Assembly (NCBI GenBank): GCA_049999725.1
Contig: JBNGIS010017248.1
Span: 1-47,603, forward strand
Origin: Haplomitrium mnioides
Taxonomy: Eukaryota; Marchantiophyta; Haplomitriopsida; Calobryales
Direction: 5' to 3'
DNA: 47,603 nucleotides
The translations under genes and the position numbers were made by a program. The notes under the pieces are model-generated. The model worked only from the letters and a program-made list of their open reading frames with translations, was not told the origin of the DNA and made no database searches. The first letter of the stretch is position 1, and the number at the start of each line of letters is the position of its first letter. This document shows positions 1 to 10,996 of the stretch, piece after piece.

Positions 1-150
1 TTGCTGAAATGACCAAAAACTCATGTACTTTTTGTTTTTCAAAATTTTCCTCGTTTTTGATGTTTTTTGATATGAAAAATCACAATTTTTCCCCAAAAAA
101 AAAAGTTCCTGTTCTGAGTAGCCTGTTCCTGGTTCAAAGTAGCGGTTGTT
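1..150. repeat. Terminal inverted-repeat end of a transposon (alpha-type end), body to the left
   Basis: Read on the minus strand from 150, the sequence begins AACAACCGCTACTTTGAAC, continues with CAGGAACAGGCTACTCAGAA and then a T-rich run. The same terminal sequence occurs in the same strand sense at 18717 in inverted position (AATAACCGCTACTTTGAAC, then TAGGCTACTCATAACATGAA). Two further ends with the same first 17 bases lie at 25263 and 34434. Flanks outside the terminal A differ at all four sites, so this is a true element boundary. The body would extend left beyond the window. The transposon class is unknown. Confidence 0.6.
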
Positions 151-164
151 AAGAGAAGTTTGTT

Positions 165-640
165 TTGTAAGTGATGTATAGCTGCTTGGTCTAGTGTGAG
201 AGGATATATGAGTATGTGAACCCTTTGTTAAACACAAGGATCTTGCTAGTAGTGATTGTACCAAGTAAGCTTGAATTGTAATTTGTAAGTTCTAGTTAGC
301 CTCATGTGAGAGGACTTCAAAACAATGTAGGTTCTTTACCATATACACAAATCCTACCATTAGCAATTGTAGTAAGTAAGGCTGTTAGAAATGTCAAAAA
401 AACTTGAATTGTAAGTGATCTAGTCCTTATTGACCTAGTATGAGAGGAACTCAAGAGAATATATACCTCTTGTCAAACTCAAGGATTCTACCCCTAGTAA
501 TTGTATCTAGTAAAGCCATTTGAAGTGCCAAGTAAGCTTGAATTCTAATTGATTTAGTTTTAATTGGCTTGGTATGAATGGACTTGAGAAGAATGTAAAC
601 CCCTTGCAAAATACAAAGATCTTAATAGTAGTAAACCCCT
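165..640. repeat. Tandem array, about 134-bp unit, 3.5-4 diverged copies
   Basis: Units start with CTTGAATTGTAA at about 269, 402 and 537, with a partial one before. Each unit repeats a series of short words: 'gtatgagagga', then 'cctcttgtcaaac-caagga', then 'tagtaattgtat-tagtaag'. Unit spacing is 133-135 bp. No coding potential is visible. Confidence 0.7.
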
Positions 641-2460
641 ATCAAAATTTTCAAGTTAGTTTAATTTATCTATGATAGCTCTATAGTCATGTATCATTGG
701 TGGTTCACACCCCACTTTATATATACTTTTGTCATTTTTGAAATAGTCAACATTGCTTGCACCATATATGCCGATGTGTAGACTATAATAAGGTGTATCA
801 AACATTTCACATACCTTCAACAAGCCACCATGGCTATGTATGTCTCAGGGAATTGTCAAGTTTGCCTAATCAATATGACATCAATATCTTCCTATATCAA
901 AAATATTCATTGGTATAGTAATAAAGTTTTGAATATTAGTATGTGCAATTCATGATTGCAATTGAATATATTCTTTATATATATTTTACAAACAAGTAAT
1001 ATGAATCAAATAGAAAATTATATATTAACAACATCAACTAATGGATCTATGTCATCATCTTTTGACATTTTGAAGTCTTCCATCATTGGTGGTTCACACC
1101 CAATCTCATATATGTTTTTGCCATCCATCAAACCATTGAATATAACATCTTAGATTAGAGATAGTAATGAGTTCAATATTGTGAAATTGCAAGTCTTGGA
1201 GGAATCAATCAAAGCTAAGTTCTTCTCATGAGGTTACACTTCTTGCTGCGAGTACTCAACTATTGGCTAAGATAAAGAGATTTTTACAAGTTGCAAAAAA
1301 GATAGTAGAAGTACAATAGCAAGAGAAGCATGAGAATTGCACAATTGACTTTAACCACTACGATGGTCTATAAAGGTTGGAGGCTTTGTTGCTTTTTCTA
1401 GATATGACTTTGATGTTGAATAAATATTGAAGTTGAGAGGTGGAAAGAATTATGGTTGCACTAAAACACACGCAACAAATTCTACACAATCTACATAAGT
1501 TAACTACTCAATATAAAATATCTTTCAAATACTCAAACTCTTTACTGCAAATTCTCTCACACAAAACACTCTTACTCTCACCTTTTCTAAGTCTAAATAA
1601 GCCTCTCACTCTATGGAAAGTGCCTTCTTAAGTGCTTGTCCACCATAAAGTCTTCAAAGTAGCTCTTCCAAGCACTTTTCCAATTAACTCTCCAAGAATG
1701 AACTCACGTCCATTTTCTCTCTCCTCTTCTTTTCTTATATACTAGTGTCGATAATTACTACGAGTAAAACTAAATATTCTATCACTCGAGTTAAAGCATC
1801 AAAGTTGAGTATCTCTTTAAATATTAAATCCTAAATATACTTCTAAAGTGTGTCTCTACATTTTTTTTCTTCTTTAAGAAGAAGCTTCTCATTTGGAGCT
1901 TCTCTTGCCCAAGAATTTCAAAGATTGATCCATGCTTCTTATGTTTTTTAATTGTCCCAAAAAGCAAAACCTAAGATGATGCGTCAAAATTCTCTCAAAG
2001 AGAAAGTTAAAAAATAAATTGACTTTTTTCCTCTTTCCTCTACGTAAATTTACTATCAATTTATTTAATTTTCTAATAAGAGCACAAATAACTATATACT
2101 CAAATGTACATATATGTTAAAGAGAAACCAAATAAATATAGGTTTCTACTAAATGACTTCTAAACCTTCTTCCTACTCTAACACAAGACTCCATACTCCA
2201 TCACAAGATATCATAGTTTATGAGAGTTGTTCCAACATATTAAAAAAACCTTTATAAGCACATTATATTGTCACATTTCACCTACTTATGAGGTTTCACT
2301 ATGCTTTTTGACTAAGTTCTTCCTTACATTAGTGTAACCAAAATGCACTTTCTGCATAATAAATAGTCCAAACTACTTTGGTAAAATATTGTAATCTTTC
2401 TGTTGTATTAGATTGAATCAAAACTATAACTCATATTCCTTGTTGAAACACCACATGTCT
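641..2460. other. AT-rich intergenic DNA with small direct repeats
   Basis: No gene is recognised. A direct repeat around 'catcattggtggttcacaccc' occurs at about 694 and 1080. The stretch at about 1380-1445 ('ggaggcttt...gactttgatgttga...gaagttgagaggtgga') is similar to 25425-25497, so it belongs to a dispersed repeat also present beside methyltransferase copy A. The part from 1460 to 2460 is AT-rich with stop codons in all frames. Confidence 0.5.
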
Positions 2461-4345
2461 TCACTTTGCAAATTTCTTGTCATGATTCCTCTTTTGTTGG
2501 GTTTGTGCTTTGTGGATATTGACTTCAGACACCACTTGTACTTCCTTCAACTCCATCAATTGTTGGCTATGGGTTTGTATAGACATCTCTAAATGTCTTC
2601 CATATGCCTCCCATACTTGTGGCTCTAAAAGTAGGAAGATCAAACCCAATAGGCAAGATAGATTCCAAACTATATGTAAGACAAAAAAGGTTTATACCTT
2701 GTAGAAGCCTTCCAAAATAATGCAATACTGTGAAAGGATTGCATACAGCCTCTTATCTCAAGTATGCTTAGTTTCTTCTAATTTTGTAACTTTTGTAAAT
2801 ATGTGAGACATGGTAAAGTTAGCCCGCTCTCCCAATCCATTTAAATTTGGTTTGTAAGATGTGACAATCCATTGCTTGATGGGAAAATGTTCCAACATTG
2901 CTTGAGTGACACTCACAAAATGTAGGCCTCTATCTATCACCATCTCCAACGGCCATCTAAATTGCATGATGATTTTCTCAATGACATATGAAAATCTCCT
3001 CATTTCTTCTTTTGTAGCTGTCTTGAGAGAGCAAACCTCTACACATTTTCTTGACTACTTGGTCGCTACCACCACATACAATTACCCTCTTGGGGTTGGA
3101 TTTAATAGACTAATAATTTCCATTCTTTATTTTTCAAAAGAACCTAAATGTGCAATTGGTTGCAAAGGAGCAATAAATGTAGAACTATTTGCAAATGTTT
3201 GATATACATCACATGTGCTGTAAAATTTTCAAAAAAATCTTTGAACATGCATTGTCAATGGTAACTTCCATCCAAAATCTTGCAAGTTGGAGCTCTTCTC
3301 ACAAATGAAAACCACACATTTTATCATGAAACTCATTCATTAATCATTTACTTTCTTTCTTAATCACTATTTTTTTAAGAAGATTGTCAGAGCTTTGGTG
3401 AAACAAGTAATTTCAACAAGAGAATAAAGTGGATACTTATGTGAAAAGAAAGTCTTGTTTCCTTGCTTCATCCCTTTTGGGCATGTTCTTTTCAACATGT
3501 AGTTGTAAATATTATGATACTTCTTGTATATAATGTTCATGTTGAAGATGTTCTTATCTAGAAACTCTTCCTCTACTACTTCATTTCTAAGATCATCATA
3601 TACTTGTGATAACATACGAGCATTGAAATGCTTTCTACTTGGTCTATCTACAATACTATTGTCAGATTTAACCAATAAAATCTTCTACCTAGCAATTCTT
3701 TCTTCAGCATTAGACTCGCTGAAATTATATTTTAAACTCTTGTAGTTTGCCACAATGGTAATTTTCCACCTATCAAATAATGACAAAACTTTTTTATGTT
3801 AGAGATTATAGCCAATGTTTTTCTTTACGTCACTGAATAGTTCTTCTTGACCACTACCATTTGTCGACTTGCAAATGCTATTGGATGATCATGTCCCTCC
3901 TTGTCTTTCTAACTTAAAGTGCGTCCAAGAGCCACATCCAAAGCATCCTTAAAAAAATAAATAAAAGCTTACTCCAATTCAACTATACCAATATTTGTGC
4001 ACTTGTCATTGTTTTCTTCAAACATTGAAAGGATTTTTTGAGCTTTCATTTCTATAAACTAATGAGTAGATCACTATTTTCTTCAACTAGTGGTTCAACA
4101 CCATTGCCTTTACCAAAAACTCTAAAATAAAATGATGATAGTAGCTTACCAATCTCAAGAAAGATCTCAACTTTGTCACATTGATTGGAAAAGGTAAGGC
4201 TTGAATCTTGAGTGCCTTTCTCAATTCTACACCCACCTTATCTTTCAAAATGATGTGTCATAATAACACTCATTGACAACATCCAAATATTCATTTCTTC
4301 ATATTCAAAGATGTTTTTTTCTCGACTCAATCATCGTAAATTTTT
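2461..4345 (-). pseudogene. Decayed Ty3/gypsy retrotransposon pol (RT, RNase H, integrase)
   Basis: Remnants appear in correct pol order when read on the minus strand from high to low coordinate. At about 4345-4090 is the end of reverse transcriptase and its connection, including the gypsy hallmark N-V-T-K-L-R-S-F-L followed by Y-Y-H-H-F-I. At about 3955-3830 is RNase H, with a recognisable H-P-I-A-F-A-S-R-Q and then K-K-N-Y-S-V-T. At 3675-3367 is the linker into integrase (N-S-I-V-D-R-P-S-R, a degenerate ADALSR). At 3003-2758 is the integrase core (D-R-G-x-H-F, then S-Y-K-P-N-L-N-G-L-G-E-R-A-N). At 2649-2461 is the integrase C-terminal part ending K-R-N-H-D-K-K-F. Many frameshifts and stops separate the pieces, and no LTRs could be paired. 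The Ty3/gypsy superfamily is secure; the lineage is not resolved. Confidence 0.85.
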
Positions 4346-5085
4346 CTCCAAGTGATCAAAATGATTTTTTTTTTTTTTACTTCCAAAGGCTTTGGACTAT
4401 ACAATCCTTTGTGCATATGAATTTCTGAATTTTAGTTTCTCTTTAATTGTTGATCCCTTGTGCAATATGACCATTGAACCCTACACGTAAATGGACTCTG
4501 AAGCATAATTGAAAGCTTATTTCTTGCTCAAACTTCAAAATAGAACTTTGAACTCCCCACAAGATTTGGTGTATGAAGCTTTTGTGCATGAGTACTCTAA
4601 ACCAATTCCCCTAACTCTTTGCTCCCTTGGGTTTTTCTCCAAGTTTTTTATTTATGCAAATATCAAGTTTGGAGTGGCATCATGTCTATGCACACGTGAA
4701 GTTTGAACCACAAATTTTATTTTTAAATGACAAATTTTTTGACAATTGTTTGAAATTTATAGCTTCACAATGTTTTCTCTCCAAATTCTAAGTTTTTGTG
4801 TAAAGAGAATACAATTTTTTGACTTTTGACTAACTTTGAGATTTTCAACAATTTCACAAAAAAACCTAAGAATTTCATTGGTTGAGAAACTCCCCAAATT
4901 TTGTTTTTGGAAAATTAGCCTTGTTTTTACTCTTTCTTAACCTCGTAATGTTGTTTTGTTTGAAAAAAAAAAACAAAAAAAACCTCTTATTCAATTCTTG
5001 AGTCTCCTTTTGTATTTTTAAAGGTTTGGAACAAGAACCCTCAAAACAAGAACTATGCAGAGGAGACTGGATTGGACGCAATATG
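4346..5085. other. AT-rich flank without a gene
   Basis: The stretch is T- and A-homopolymer rich. The words at about 4790-4960 ('ctaagtttttgtgtaaag', 'ggaaaattagcc') resemble AT-rich sequence inside the inverted-repeat ends at 18780-18960 and 34500-34790, so it may be the interior of a decayed element end. Nothing coding is seen. Confidence 0.4.
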
Positions 5086-5090
5086 GTGTG

Positions 5091-5250
5091 TGTTATAGGA
5101 CAATAGTGACACTACTATATATAGAATGTATGTACAGATAAGAGGGACGTTTATCCCTCTCATCACTAATTGATCAGTACATGAAGGAAGGATTGTGCGG
5201 AGCGGCGGTTCTCTCTACCTCTCTCTCTGTGTGACATGCATACCACAACA
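5091..5250 (+). repeat. Left LTR of the TRIM-like element
   Basis: 160 bp, TG...CA bounded. It shares 'agaatgtatgtacagataag', 'gtttatccctctcatcacta' and 'ttgtgcggagcggcggttct' with the right copy. A TATA-like 'actatatatag' lies at 5112-5122. Confidence 0.8.
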
Positions 5251-5267
5251 CGTTATTAGCACGAAGG
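5251..5267 (+). promoter_or_regulatory. Putative primer-binding site of the TRIM-like element
   Basis: 'cgttattagcacgaagg' abuts the left LTR, which is where a primer-binding site must lie. It is not the usual tRNA-Met match (TGGTATCAGAGC). From memory, a CGTTATCAGCACGA-like sequence at this position is seen in some plant Copia elements; this was not checked. Confidence 0.4.
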
Positions 5268-5322
5268 ACTCTTCAGTACACACAGAGCGAACAAAGGACT
5301 CTTCAGTACACACAGAGCGGAC
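5264..5322 (+). repeat. Two copies of a 29-bp direct repeat in the element leader
   Basis: 'aaggactcttcagtacacac' followed by 'agagcg' occurs twice back to back just inside the left LTR. Confidence 0.8.
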
Positions 5323-5579
5323 ATACGCACTCTCTAAGCGCAAGACAGCAAATTTTTTTACGACCATGGACGATTTCTTCCACCCGCCCGCCTCCCCGCG
5401 GCTGTTTTCTCCATTTGTTTTCTCTCTTTCAATTTTTTTTTTTACTTTGTAGTTCTAGTACCAAAAACAACAAAAAAAAAAAACACAAACCCACCATAGA
5501 AGGGGCTTAGGGCTCCTCCCTTTTCCCCTCCTTTTTTTTTTTTCCCCGTCGCTGCAGCTCTCACCCGCGCGTGGATGCT

Positions 5580-5815
5580 TCTTCTCTTTTGTGGCATCGA
5601 TCTTGCTCGCACAGGGTGGTTCTTCTCTTTTGTGGCATCGATCTTTCTCGCGCAGGGTGGTTCTTCTCTTTTGTGGCTTCTATCTTGCTCACGCGGTTGT
5701 TGGTTCTCCTTTTTGTGGCTTCTACCTTGCTCGTGCGGCTGTTGGTTCTCTTTTGTGGTATCGACCTTGCTTGCGCAGCTGTTGGTTCTCTCTTTTGTGG
5801 CCTGGACATTGCTTG
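5580..5815 (+). repeat. Tandem array of about 46-48 bp inside the TRIM-like element
   Basis: Five to six copies of a unit containing 'ttctcttttgtggcatcgat' followed by 'cttgctcgcgcag'. Copies drift from 'gcatcgatc' to 'gcttctacc'. Overlapping frames stay open only because of the repetition, so these ORFs are not treated as genes. Confidence 0.75.
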
Positions 5816-6594
5816 TATTCCAATGTGCAGGTGAAATCGCTTCATAGTTCCTTGTTGGCTTCCATTTACCACTTGCATTTGTTGGCTGGATCTTGTGTAT
5901 TGCTTATTTTCTACATGCTCTTCAGCGTGATGCCGTGGCGCTCCTAGTTCTCGACGTTCCCTTTTGCGGGGGTGACGTTGCGGCATTCTCTAATCCAGTA
6001 GTTGGCCTTGCTTCTGCCTGCTTGTCGAATCGGGTTGATACGACCTCTCTCCCCCCAGCTCGACGTTTCTTCATTTGTTTCTCAACAGTTGGAGAGTCTA
6101 CCTAGTCGGTTTGGGGCCTCTGCTTCTTCCTTCCTATTCGATATTCAGCCCTGCAAATCTTCACAAGCAAAGCAGACATACCTTCTTGTTCGGTTCTGAT
6201 TTTTTTTTTGACTGATCAGAGGCACTTCATTTTTGTTCTCAGTTCTTGCTCTTCTTGCTCTTTCGGATTTGACTCCCTCAAAGGACCAGATCACAGTGGC
6301 GGTGCATCATTTTTCGACATTGCCCTTTTTCAAATCACTTCATCACTTTTGAGGTCTGCCCCTGTCCATCAGCTCTTCACCCTAATTATCAGATTTTTTG
6401 GATGATACTCACCCTGCCTGACAACATCAGGCACTCACCAATCTGGTAACCTTGTCTTTTACATTTTATCAGCATTAGTTATACTCTCTTTTTTTTCTGT
6501 CTCGGGCTCTGATAGCCCTGGTCAATTTGCTCTCAAATTTCTCTTTACCACTATCATTTTTTTTCTTCTTGCTATCCGACCCTTTGGGCACTCC

Positions 6595-6798
6595 ACATAT
6601 AGAATGTATGTACAGATAAGAGGGATGTTTATCCCTCTCATCACTAATACATATAGAATGTATGTACAGATAAGAGGGACGTTTATCCCTCTCATCACTA
6701 ATTGATCAGTACATGAAGGAAGGATCATGAAGGAAGGATTGTGCGGAGCGGCGGTTCTCTCTACCTCTCTCTCTCTATGTGACATGCATACCACAACA
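6595..6798 (+). repeat. Right LTR of the TRIM-like element, rearranged
   Basis: It lacks the first ~24 bases of the left LTR. It then carries a 54-bp tandem duplication (6595-6648 and 6649-6702, both starting 'acatatagaatg'). A 15-bp duplication 'catgaaggaaggat' follows at about 6712-6740. The end CCACAACA is intact. Confidence 0.75.
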
Positions 6799-6803
6799 GT
6801 GTG

Positions 6804-7224
6804 TGGAAAAATGCAGATGCTCAACTAAATCAGGCTGAATAAGGGATCGACAGTCAAGTATATGCGGTAACGATGTCAATCCTTCAACGGTTTCAAATTT
6901 GATCCCAATGACCTGTGAACCTCCTGCCACCTACTTTGCTTGGTTCTGACCTGTCTATTTTTTGATTGGATTCTGATGTGCTCTTCTGCAATTCCATTCT
7001 CTCATTGTTTTGGTGAGGGGCAAGGCTACGATTTGTCTATGTTGATATCAGTTTTGTGTTTCTACCTAACTAAGAGGCCTGACTCGAGGGTGACCAGTTT
7101 TTCTTGTTTCTCATTTTTGTGGAGTCCTATTTCCTATTCCTGCTTGCTCGCTTCTACTTGTCTTTGCAGGAGGATTTCTAACAAGGAGGCATCATGCCAC
7201 ACTTGGGTTGCATGCCACTAGCTT
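6804..7224. other. No gene recognised between TRIM-like element and tandem array
   Basis: C/T-biased sequence with a short open frame at 6940-7221 that shows no recognisable motif. It could be the 5' leader of the LINE-like remnant downstream. Confidence 0.3.
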
Positions 7225-7435
7225 TTGCTAAGCTACAACTGTGTTCTTCGGCTGAGCCGTGACTTGTCTTTCTTGCTGGGCTGCGACTCGCATGCTAGGC
7301 TGTGACTCGATCGCATGCCTGCGACCCGATTGCAAGGCTTCAACTCAATTTTTTAGGTTGCTACTCAATTTGTTGGGCTACGACTCGAATTGTTGGGGTG
7401 CGACTTGATTGCTGGGCTGCGATCTGCTGGCAACC
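7225..7435 (+). repeat. Short tandem array, about 22-24 bp unit
   Basis: About eight diverged copies of 'ttgctgggctgcgactcgat'. The ORFs crossing it are by-products of the repeat. Confidence 0.65.
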
Positions 7436-7638
7436 ATCTACAAGAGGAGAATCAGCATCATATGAGGAAATTGTTATACAAAAACCATCACCAACACCCA
7501 TTGCATTTCTGGTTCTTGATTTGGGTACCAGGCATTCTGTTTGAGCTGGTAGTGCAGAATCAATTTGACAGCAGATGCAAAGATAGCTGTTGGTGCAACT
7601 ACTGATGGAGATCTCAGAACTGTAGTGAATGCAATTGC

Positions 7639-8574
7639 ATGGTCCTAAAACAAGACGGACTTGGTTCAAGGATGACAACCAAGGTCAGACAAGGAGCAAG
7701 AAATCAGCTAGAGGACCCAAAGAGTTGCGGATGCCCAGACTTCACAAAACTAGAAAAACTGGTTCAATCCCTTGCAAAACGACTCAACAAACAGAAAACT
7801 GAATCAGACACATCGATACAATGCTTAAATGAGTCCAATGAGTGCTCTTTGCAATGCCTATTGCTACTGAAGTTTCAATGTGTCTCCTTACAGAATAGAT
7901 AAAATCACATGAGCAAAGAGCTAATGGAGCTAGCGGACAAACATAGAGCTGACATGAAGACACTCAACAAAGATTTGGGGGACAAGTGCACAGATTTGAC
8001 GGACACATGTACAAGCACCTTCAAGATAGCCAAACGCAGAATCACTTCTATAGAAGACTTGTCCACAACCTTAGAGGAATCCCTATGCAACACAAGAACC
8101 CGGTTGAGACAAGATACTCAGTCCTAGGCCAGCATTGTCAAGGGACCTCTAGACCAGCAACAGTTCAAAGGATCCTGAAGAAAGAACAAGAGCTACAAAG
8201 GTGCAAACTGAACCTCATTGTACACGGGGTAGCAGAAACACCAACTGAGAATACTAATGAAATGATCCAACAACAGATCCTGTGACCATGGAACATAGAG
8301 GAAACAGACTTAACATGCCAGAGAATCGACAAGCCTTCAAGTAAGAGCCGACCAATTCTCATTAAATTTCAGAATACCAAATACCGACTTGCTCTCTTGA
8401 AATCCAAGAAAACCCTCAAAGTAGAACCTCTATGGATTTTTGAGAACATGTCACTAGACCAAAGAAGTAACCTCCCAACCAAAATCAGGAAAATGAAAGA
8501 GGCATGGAAAGATGGGAAACTGGCAGTGATTCATGGGGGGAAGATGCAAATCCTACCCTCTCTGCCATATTGAA
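7639..8574 (+). pseudogene. Decayed LINE ORF1-like gene (coiled coil plus RRM-like domain)
   Basis: Three overlapping frame segments read as one protein broken by frameshifts near 7900 and 8040-8130 and an in-frame TGA at 8283. The first two segments (7639-8127) are charged and helical, rich in K, E, L and T, consistent with a coiled coil. The third has 'K-x-N-L-I-V-H-G-V', and after the stop 'R-P-I-L-I-K-F', then R-L-A-L-L-K-S-K-K and a W-I-F-E-N-M-S-L-D-Q-R motif, ending with G-K-M-Q-I-L. This order resembles the RRM-like nucleic-acid-binding domain of non-LTR ORF1 proteins (Transposase_22/L1 ORF1p type). No endonuclease or reverse transcriptase follows. The family call is by motif pattern only. 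Confidence 0.5.
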
Positions 8575-8807
8575 CTCCGTCAAAAACTCCAATGACCTTG
8601 TTTGGCACAGTCAAAACACAAGAATAGTTGGATCTTGATCTTAGTTGGAATGATTATGACTACTAAGAAATTTATTATTTCACTAGTTTGTAGACTATCA
8701 ACCTTTGTTGGTGGTGGTTTCATTTCTCTTGATGTGAGGTAGTTGACGTCTTATAGCGTTTAACTATTTTTTTCTTACTTTCTCTTACCATACTTTGGTA
8801 ATCGACA

Positions 8808-9206
8808 TCATAATACAGTCTTGCTTATGTTGTGGGATGCCAATATAGTCTGCATTGTATCATGTGTTGTAGAATGACTAGAGTAATCTAAAGGTGGTTG
8901 TGGCATAGGAATTATACTAACAAACTCTCGTAGGGAAATCTTTGCGTTTGGTTTAGGCTCGATATTCAATCTTGCCTTATCTTTGACTGAGTTGCGAAAG
9001 TAAGCATCCATGGCAATTTGAACCTTTACCCCTGTTGGTTTCTTAAACCTTCTAATGTAGCTGAAATCATTAGGTTTAAGAAACTTGGTCCAGTGGGGGT
9101 ACGAGTTCAAATCATGGGTTGAACAGAGGTCATATAGCCATACGTGGTTAGTGTCTTTGAAGCTATCGACCAATTTGAGTGGTGTTTGCAGGGAAACCTT
9201 GAACAT
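8808..9206 (-). CDS. Unrecognised 132-aa ORF, repeat-associated
   Basis: The ORF starts M-F-K-V-S-L and ends S-K-T-V-L, with stops on both sides. It has balanced, protein-like composition, including 'H-V-W-L-Y-D-L-C-S', 'Y-P-H-W-T-K-F', 'Y-I-R-R-F-K-K-P-T-G-V-K-V-Q' and a proline-rich 'I-P-M-P-Q-P-P-L-D-Y'. I do not recognise the family. There is no signal peptide or membrane segment. It lies between a LINE remnant and gypsy remnants, so it may be a fragment of a transposon or captured gene. The start is arbitrary because upstream sequence in the same strand is broken by stops. Confidence 0.35.
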   Translation of the reverse strand: MFKVSLQTPLKLVDSFKDTNHVWLYDLCSTHDLNSYPHWTKFLKPNDFSYIRRFKKPTGVKVQIAMDAYFRNSVKDKARLNIEPKPNAKISLREFVSIIPMPQPPLDYSSHSTTHDTMQTILASHNISKTVL

Positions 9207-9654
9207 GTGCTTGACCCGAACCTAACCAAACTCTTAGAACATCATAGAATTGGGACTTACATATCCATGTTTGGGTGCCAAGTTTCTAGCTTTGTAAGAA
9301 GATATACCTAGCCAGCCCTTATCTAGTGGGGATGGTATGCATGTAGCCTTCCTTAAACATTGATCTCTCTCTATAGTTGGTGTCAAAACAAATTAGAGAT
9401 CATTTGAGTAAAGGATATCAATGGACTTATGCTACAACCTATGGAGGTATAACAAAGGCGAATGAAGGTGGGGGATGGCCAAGATTCTCACTAGTTGGGC
9501 TTCTTCCTCCTATATCCCAACTATAGATTGAAACATTTCTATTTTTAAATTCTAGGTTGTAGGGCAAAACAAATCAGTTCCATCTCTGCCCCCAGATTCA
9601 TGCATTGATCGTTAAGATTGATTTATCGTGTTGAGATCTTCTGTGCATGATAGA
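9207..9654. other. No gene recognised
   Basis: AT-rich sequence with multiple stops in all frames. No repeat structure is evident. Confidence 0.4.
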
Positions 9655-9930
9655 ATGTAGGGCACTTGAGTGTAGGGCATGTGCAAGGCACTTTATCTCC
9701 TTGGGTGCATGGCTTCCTCTTGCATACAAGACATGAGATAGAGTAGCTCACATTGAGTACAAGCTCTCATTAGAAGGGCATGACATCTCATCTGGAGTGT
9801 TTTATTTGTATTGAGGTAGATTGAACTAGCCTCAAGGCGTATTTGGGCAAGGCATTTTCTTGAATGTAAGGCATTCTCTAGAATGCAAGGTAGCCCACCT
9901 TGAAAGCAAAGCATATGATCTTGAGTATAG
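9655..9930. repeat. Imperfect short repeat around 'aaggcatt...tgaatg'
   Basis: Irregularly spaced copies of 'gtagggca', 'caaggca(t/c)tt' and 'cttgaatg(t/c)aaggc' at roughly 20-30 bp spacing. The sequence is too diverged to fix the unit length. Confidence 0.4.
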
Positions 9931-10099
9931 AGCTTCTTAAAGAGCAAGTAGGCAATGACAAGTCACAAGGATGGACAACCCCTATCCCAAAGTAAAGACA
10001 AGATAAATACAAAGAAGATGGAGAAATGAACCAAGGTGACTTGAGAGGAGGTATCAACTGTCCATAGTGGCTCAATGACCACCTCCAACAATTAGAAAA

Positions 10100-10797
10100 C
10101 CAAGTGAAATCTGTGGAGGTTCAACTAGCCATCATTTTAAGATCTAATTTGTATGTAATGAGAGAAATGACTTAGGAAATAGAGAAAGAATCAATCTAAG
10201 ATGGAGACAACTTATAGACTTGTGTATCAAAAGTGGAAAATCTTGGGTAGAGAATAAAAATTGATCACCTAAGCAACAGAAAAATCACAACAATGTTTAT
10301 TGTCATATTTTTTTTGCCAATTTTGAGCACTAGCAAGATGGTTGTGGTTATCTTGCAAAAAAGAAGGTTAGCATGACAAAAATTAAAGAGCTCAAAATAT
10401 TGGAAGAAGAAGAAGAAAGTAAATCATTGGGAGCAAGAGAATGTTGATCCATATAATTAAGAAATAAAAAAAATTCAGTACTTGCCTATTTGGAGTTGTT
10501 GTAGAAAGACTCCACAATTGATAAGAAACTATCCCAATCGGTATGATGGACATTGACAAACGAGAGAAGTATGTCTTACATAGTGTAGTTAGTACTCTTT
10601 TTTTCACCATTTATTTGAGTATGATCAATAGTAGATATAGAGAGCTTGGTGCCCAAAAGTGTAAACAACTCTCTCCAAAACTTCCAATGAAACGTAGATC
10701 CCGATCAAATCTCAGTACCCTAGACTTTCTATGATAGCGTAAGAGAGTATTAACGTATAATTTTTTCCAACTTTGTAGCATTCACTTAGTCCGTTAT
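10100..10797 (-). pseudogene. Ty3/gypsy integrase remnant, downstream half (interrupted by Copia)
   Basis: On the minus strand, 10740-10600 gives the integrase core: F-W-R-E-L-F-T-L-L-G-T-K-L-S-I-S-T, a close match to gypsy integrase. Next, at 10600-10480, come frames with V-N-V-H-H-T-D-W-D and a degenerate A-Y-N-N. At 10230-10100 is the C-terminal element Y-K-L-D-L preceded by V-I-S-L-I-T. Stops and frameshifts are frequent. The upstream half continues on the other side of the Copia element at 16829-16925. Confidence 0.75.
10793..10797. repeat. Target-site duplication, left copy (imperfect)
   Basis: GTTAT here, against ATTAT at 16829-16833: four of five bases match, compatible with a 5-bp duplication that has since mutated. 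Confidence 0.5.
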
Positions 10798-10996
10798 TGT
10801 AAACAATTACACTGCGCTCACGGGGTGTGGAGAAAAACTGCATATATTCACAAATGGCTCGATGGCCTCAAAAAATACATCAAGGGGAGGAGTGCACACG
10901 CGACTCCAATCTGCCCCACATATAAAATGAACCCTAACTAAACTAAGGGGGCTGCCAGATCATCCTGGCAGCCTATTAGAGCTCGATATTTCAACA
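10798..10996 (-). repeat. 3' LTR of the Copia element
   Basis: 199 bp. On the plus strand it begins TGTAAACAATTACACTG and ends CGATATTTCAACA. It differs from the other LTR at 5 positions. The end of the polyprotein frame (stop at 10960) lies within it. Confidence 0.95.

Larger units (their letters stand above)
5091..6798 (+). mobile_element. Small non-autonomous LTR retrotransposon (TRIM-size)
   Basis: The left LTR is 5091-5250, starting TGTTATAGG and ending CCACAACA. The right LTR ends with the same CCACAACA at 6798. The 5 bases before the element (GTGTG, 5086-5090) equal the 5 after it (GTGTG, 6799-6803), a typical retroviral-type target duplication. The total is about 1.7 kb with 160-bp LTRs and no gag or pol, the size range of terminal-repeat retrotransposons in miniature. 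The internal part is C/T-rich with a short tandem array. The shared parts of the LTRs are nearly identical apart from small indels, so the insertion is recent. It must have been mobilised by another element's proteins; the partner is not identified. Confidence 0.8.

Noticed and set aside
5561-5986. Minus-strand 141-aa ORF and overlapping plus-strand ORFs at 5571-5947
   Set aside because: They cross the 46-48 bp tandem array in the TRIM-like element; the peptides are periodic in several frames at once, which shows repetition rather than coding.
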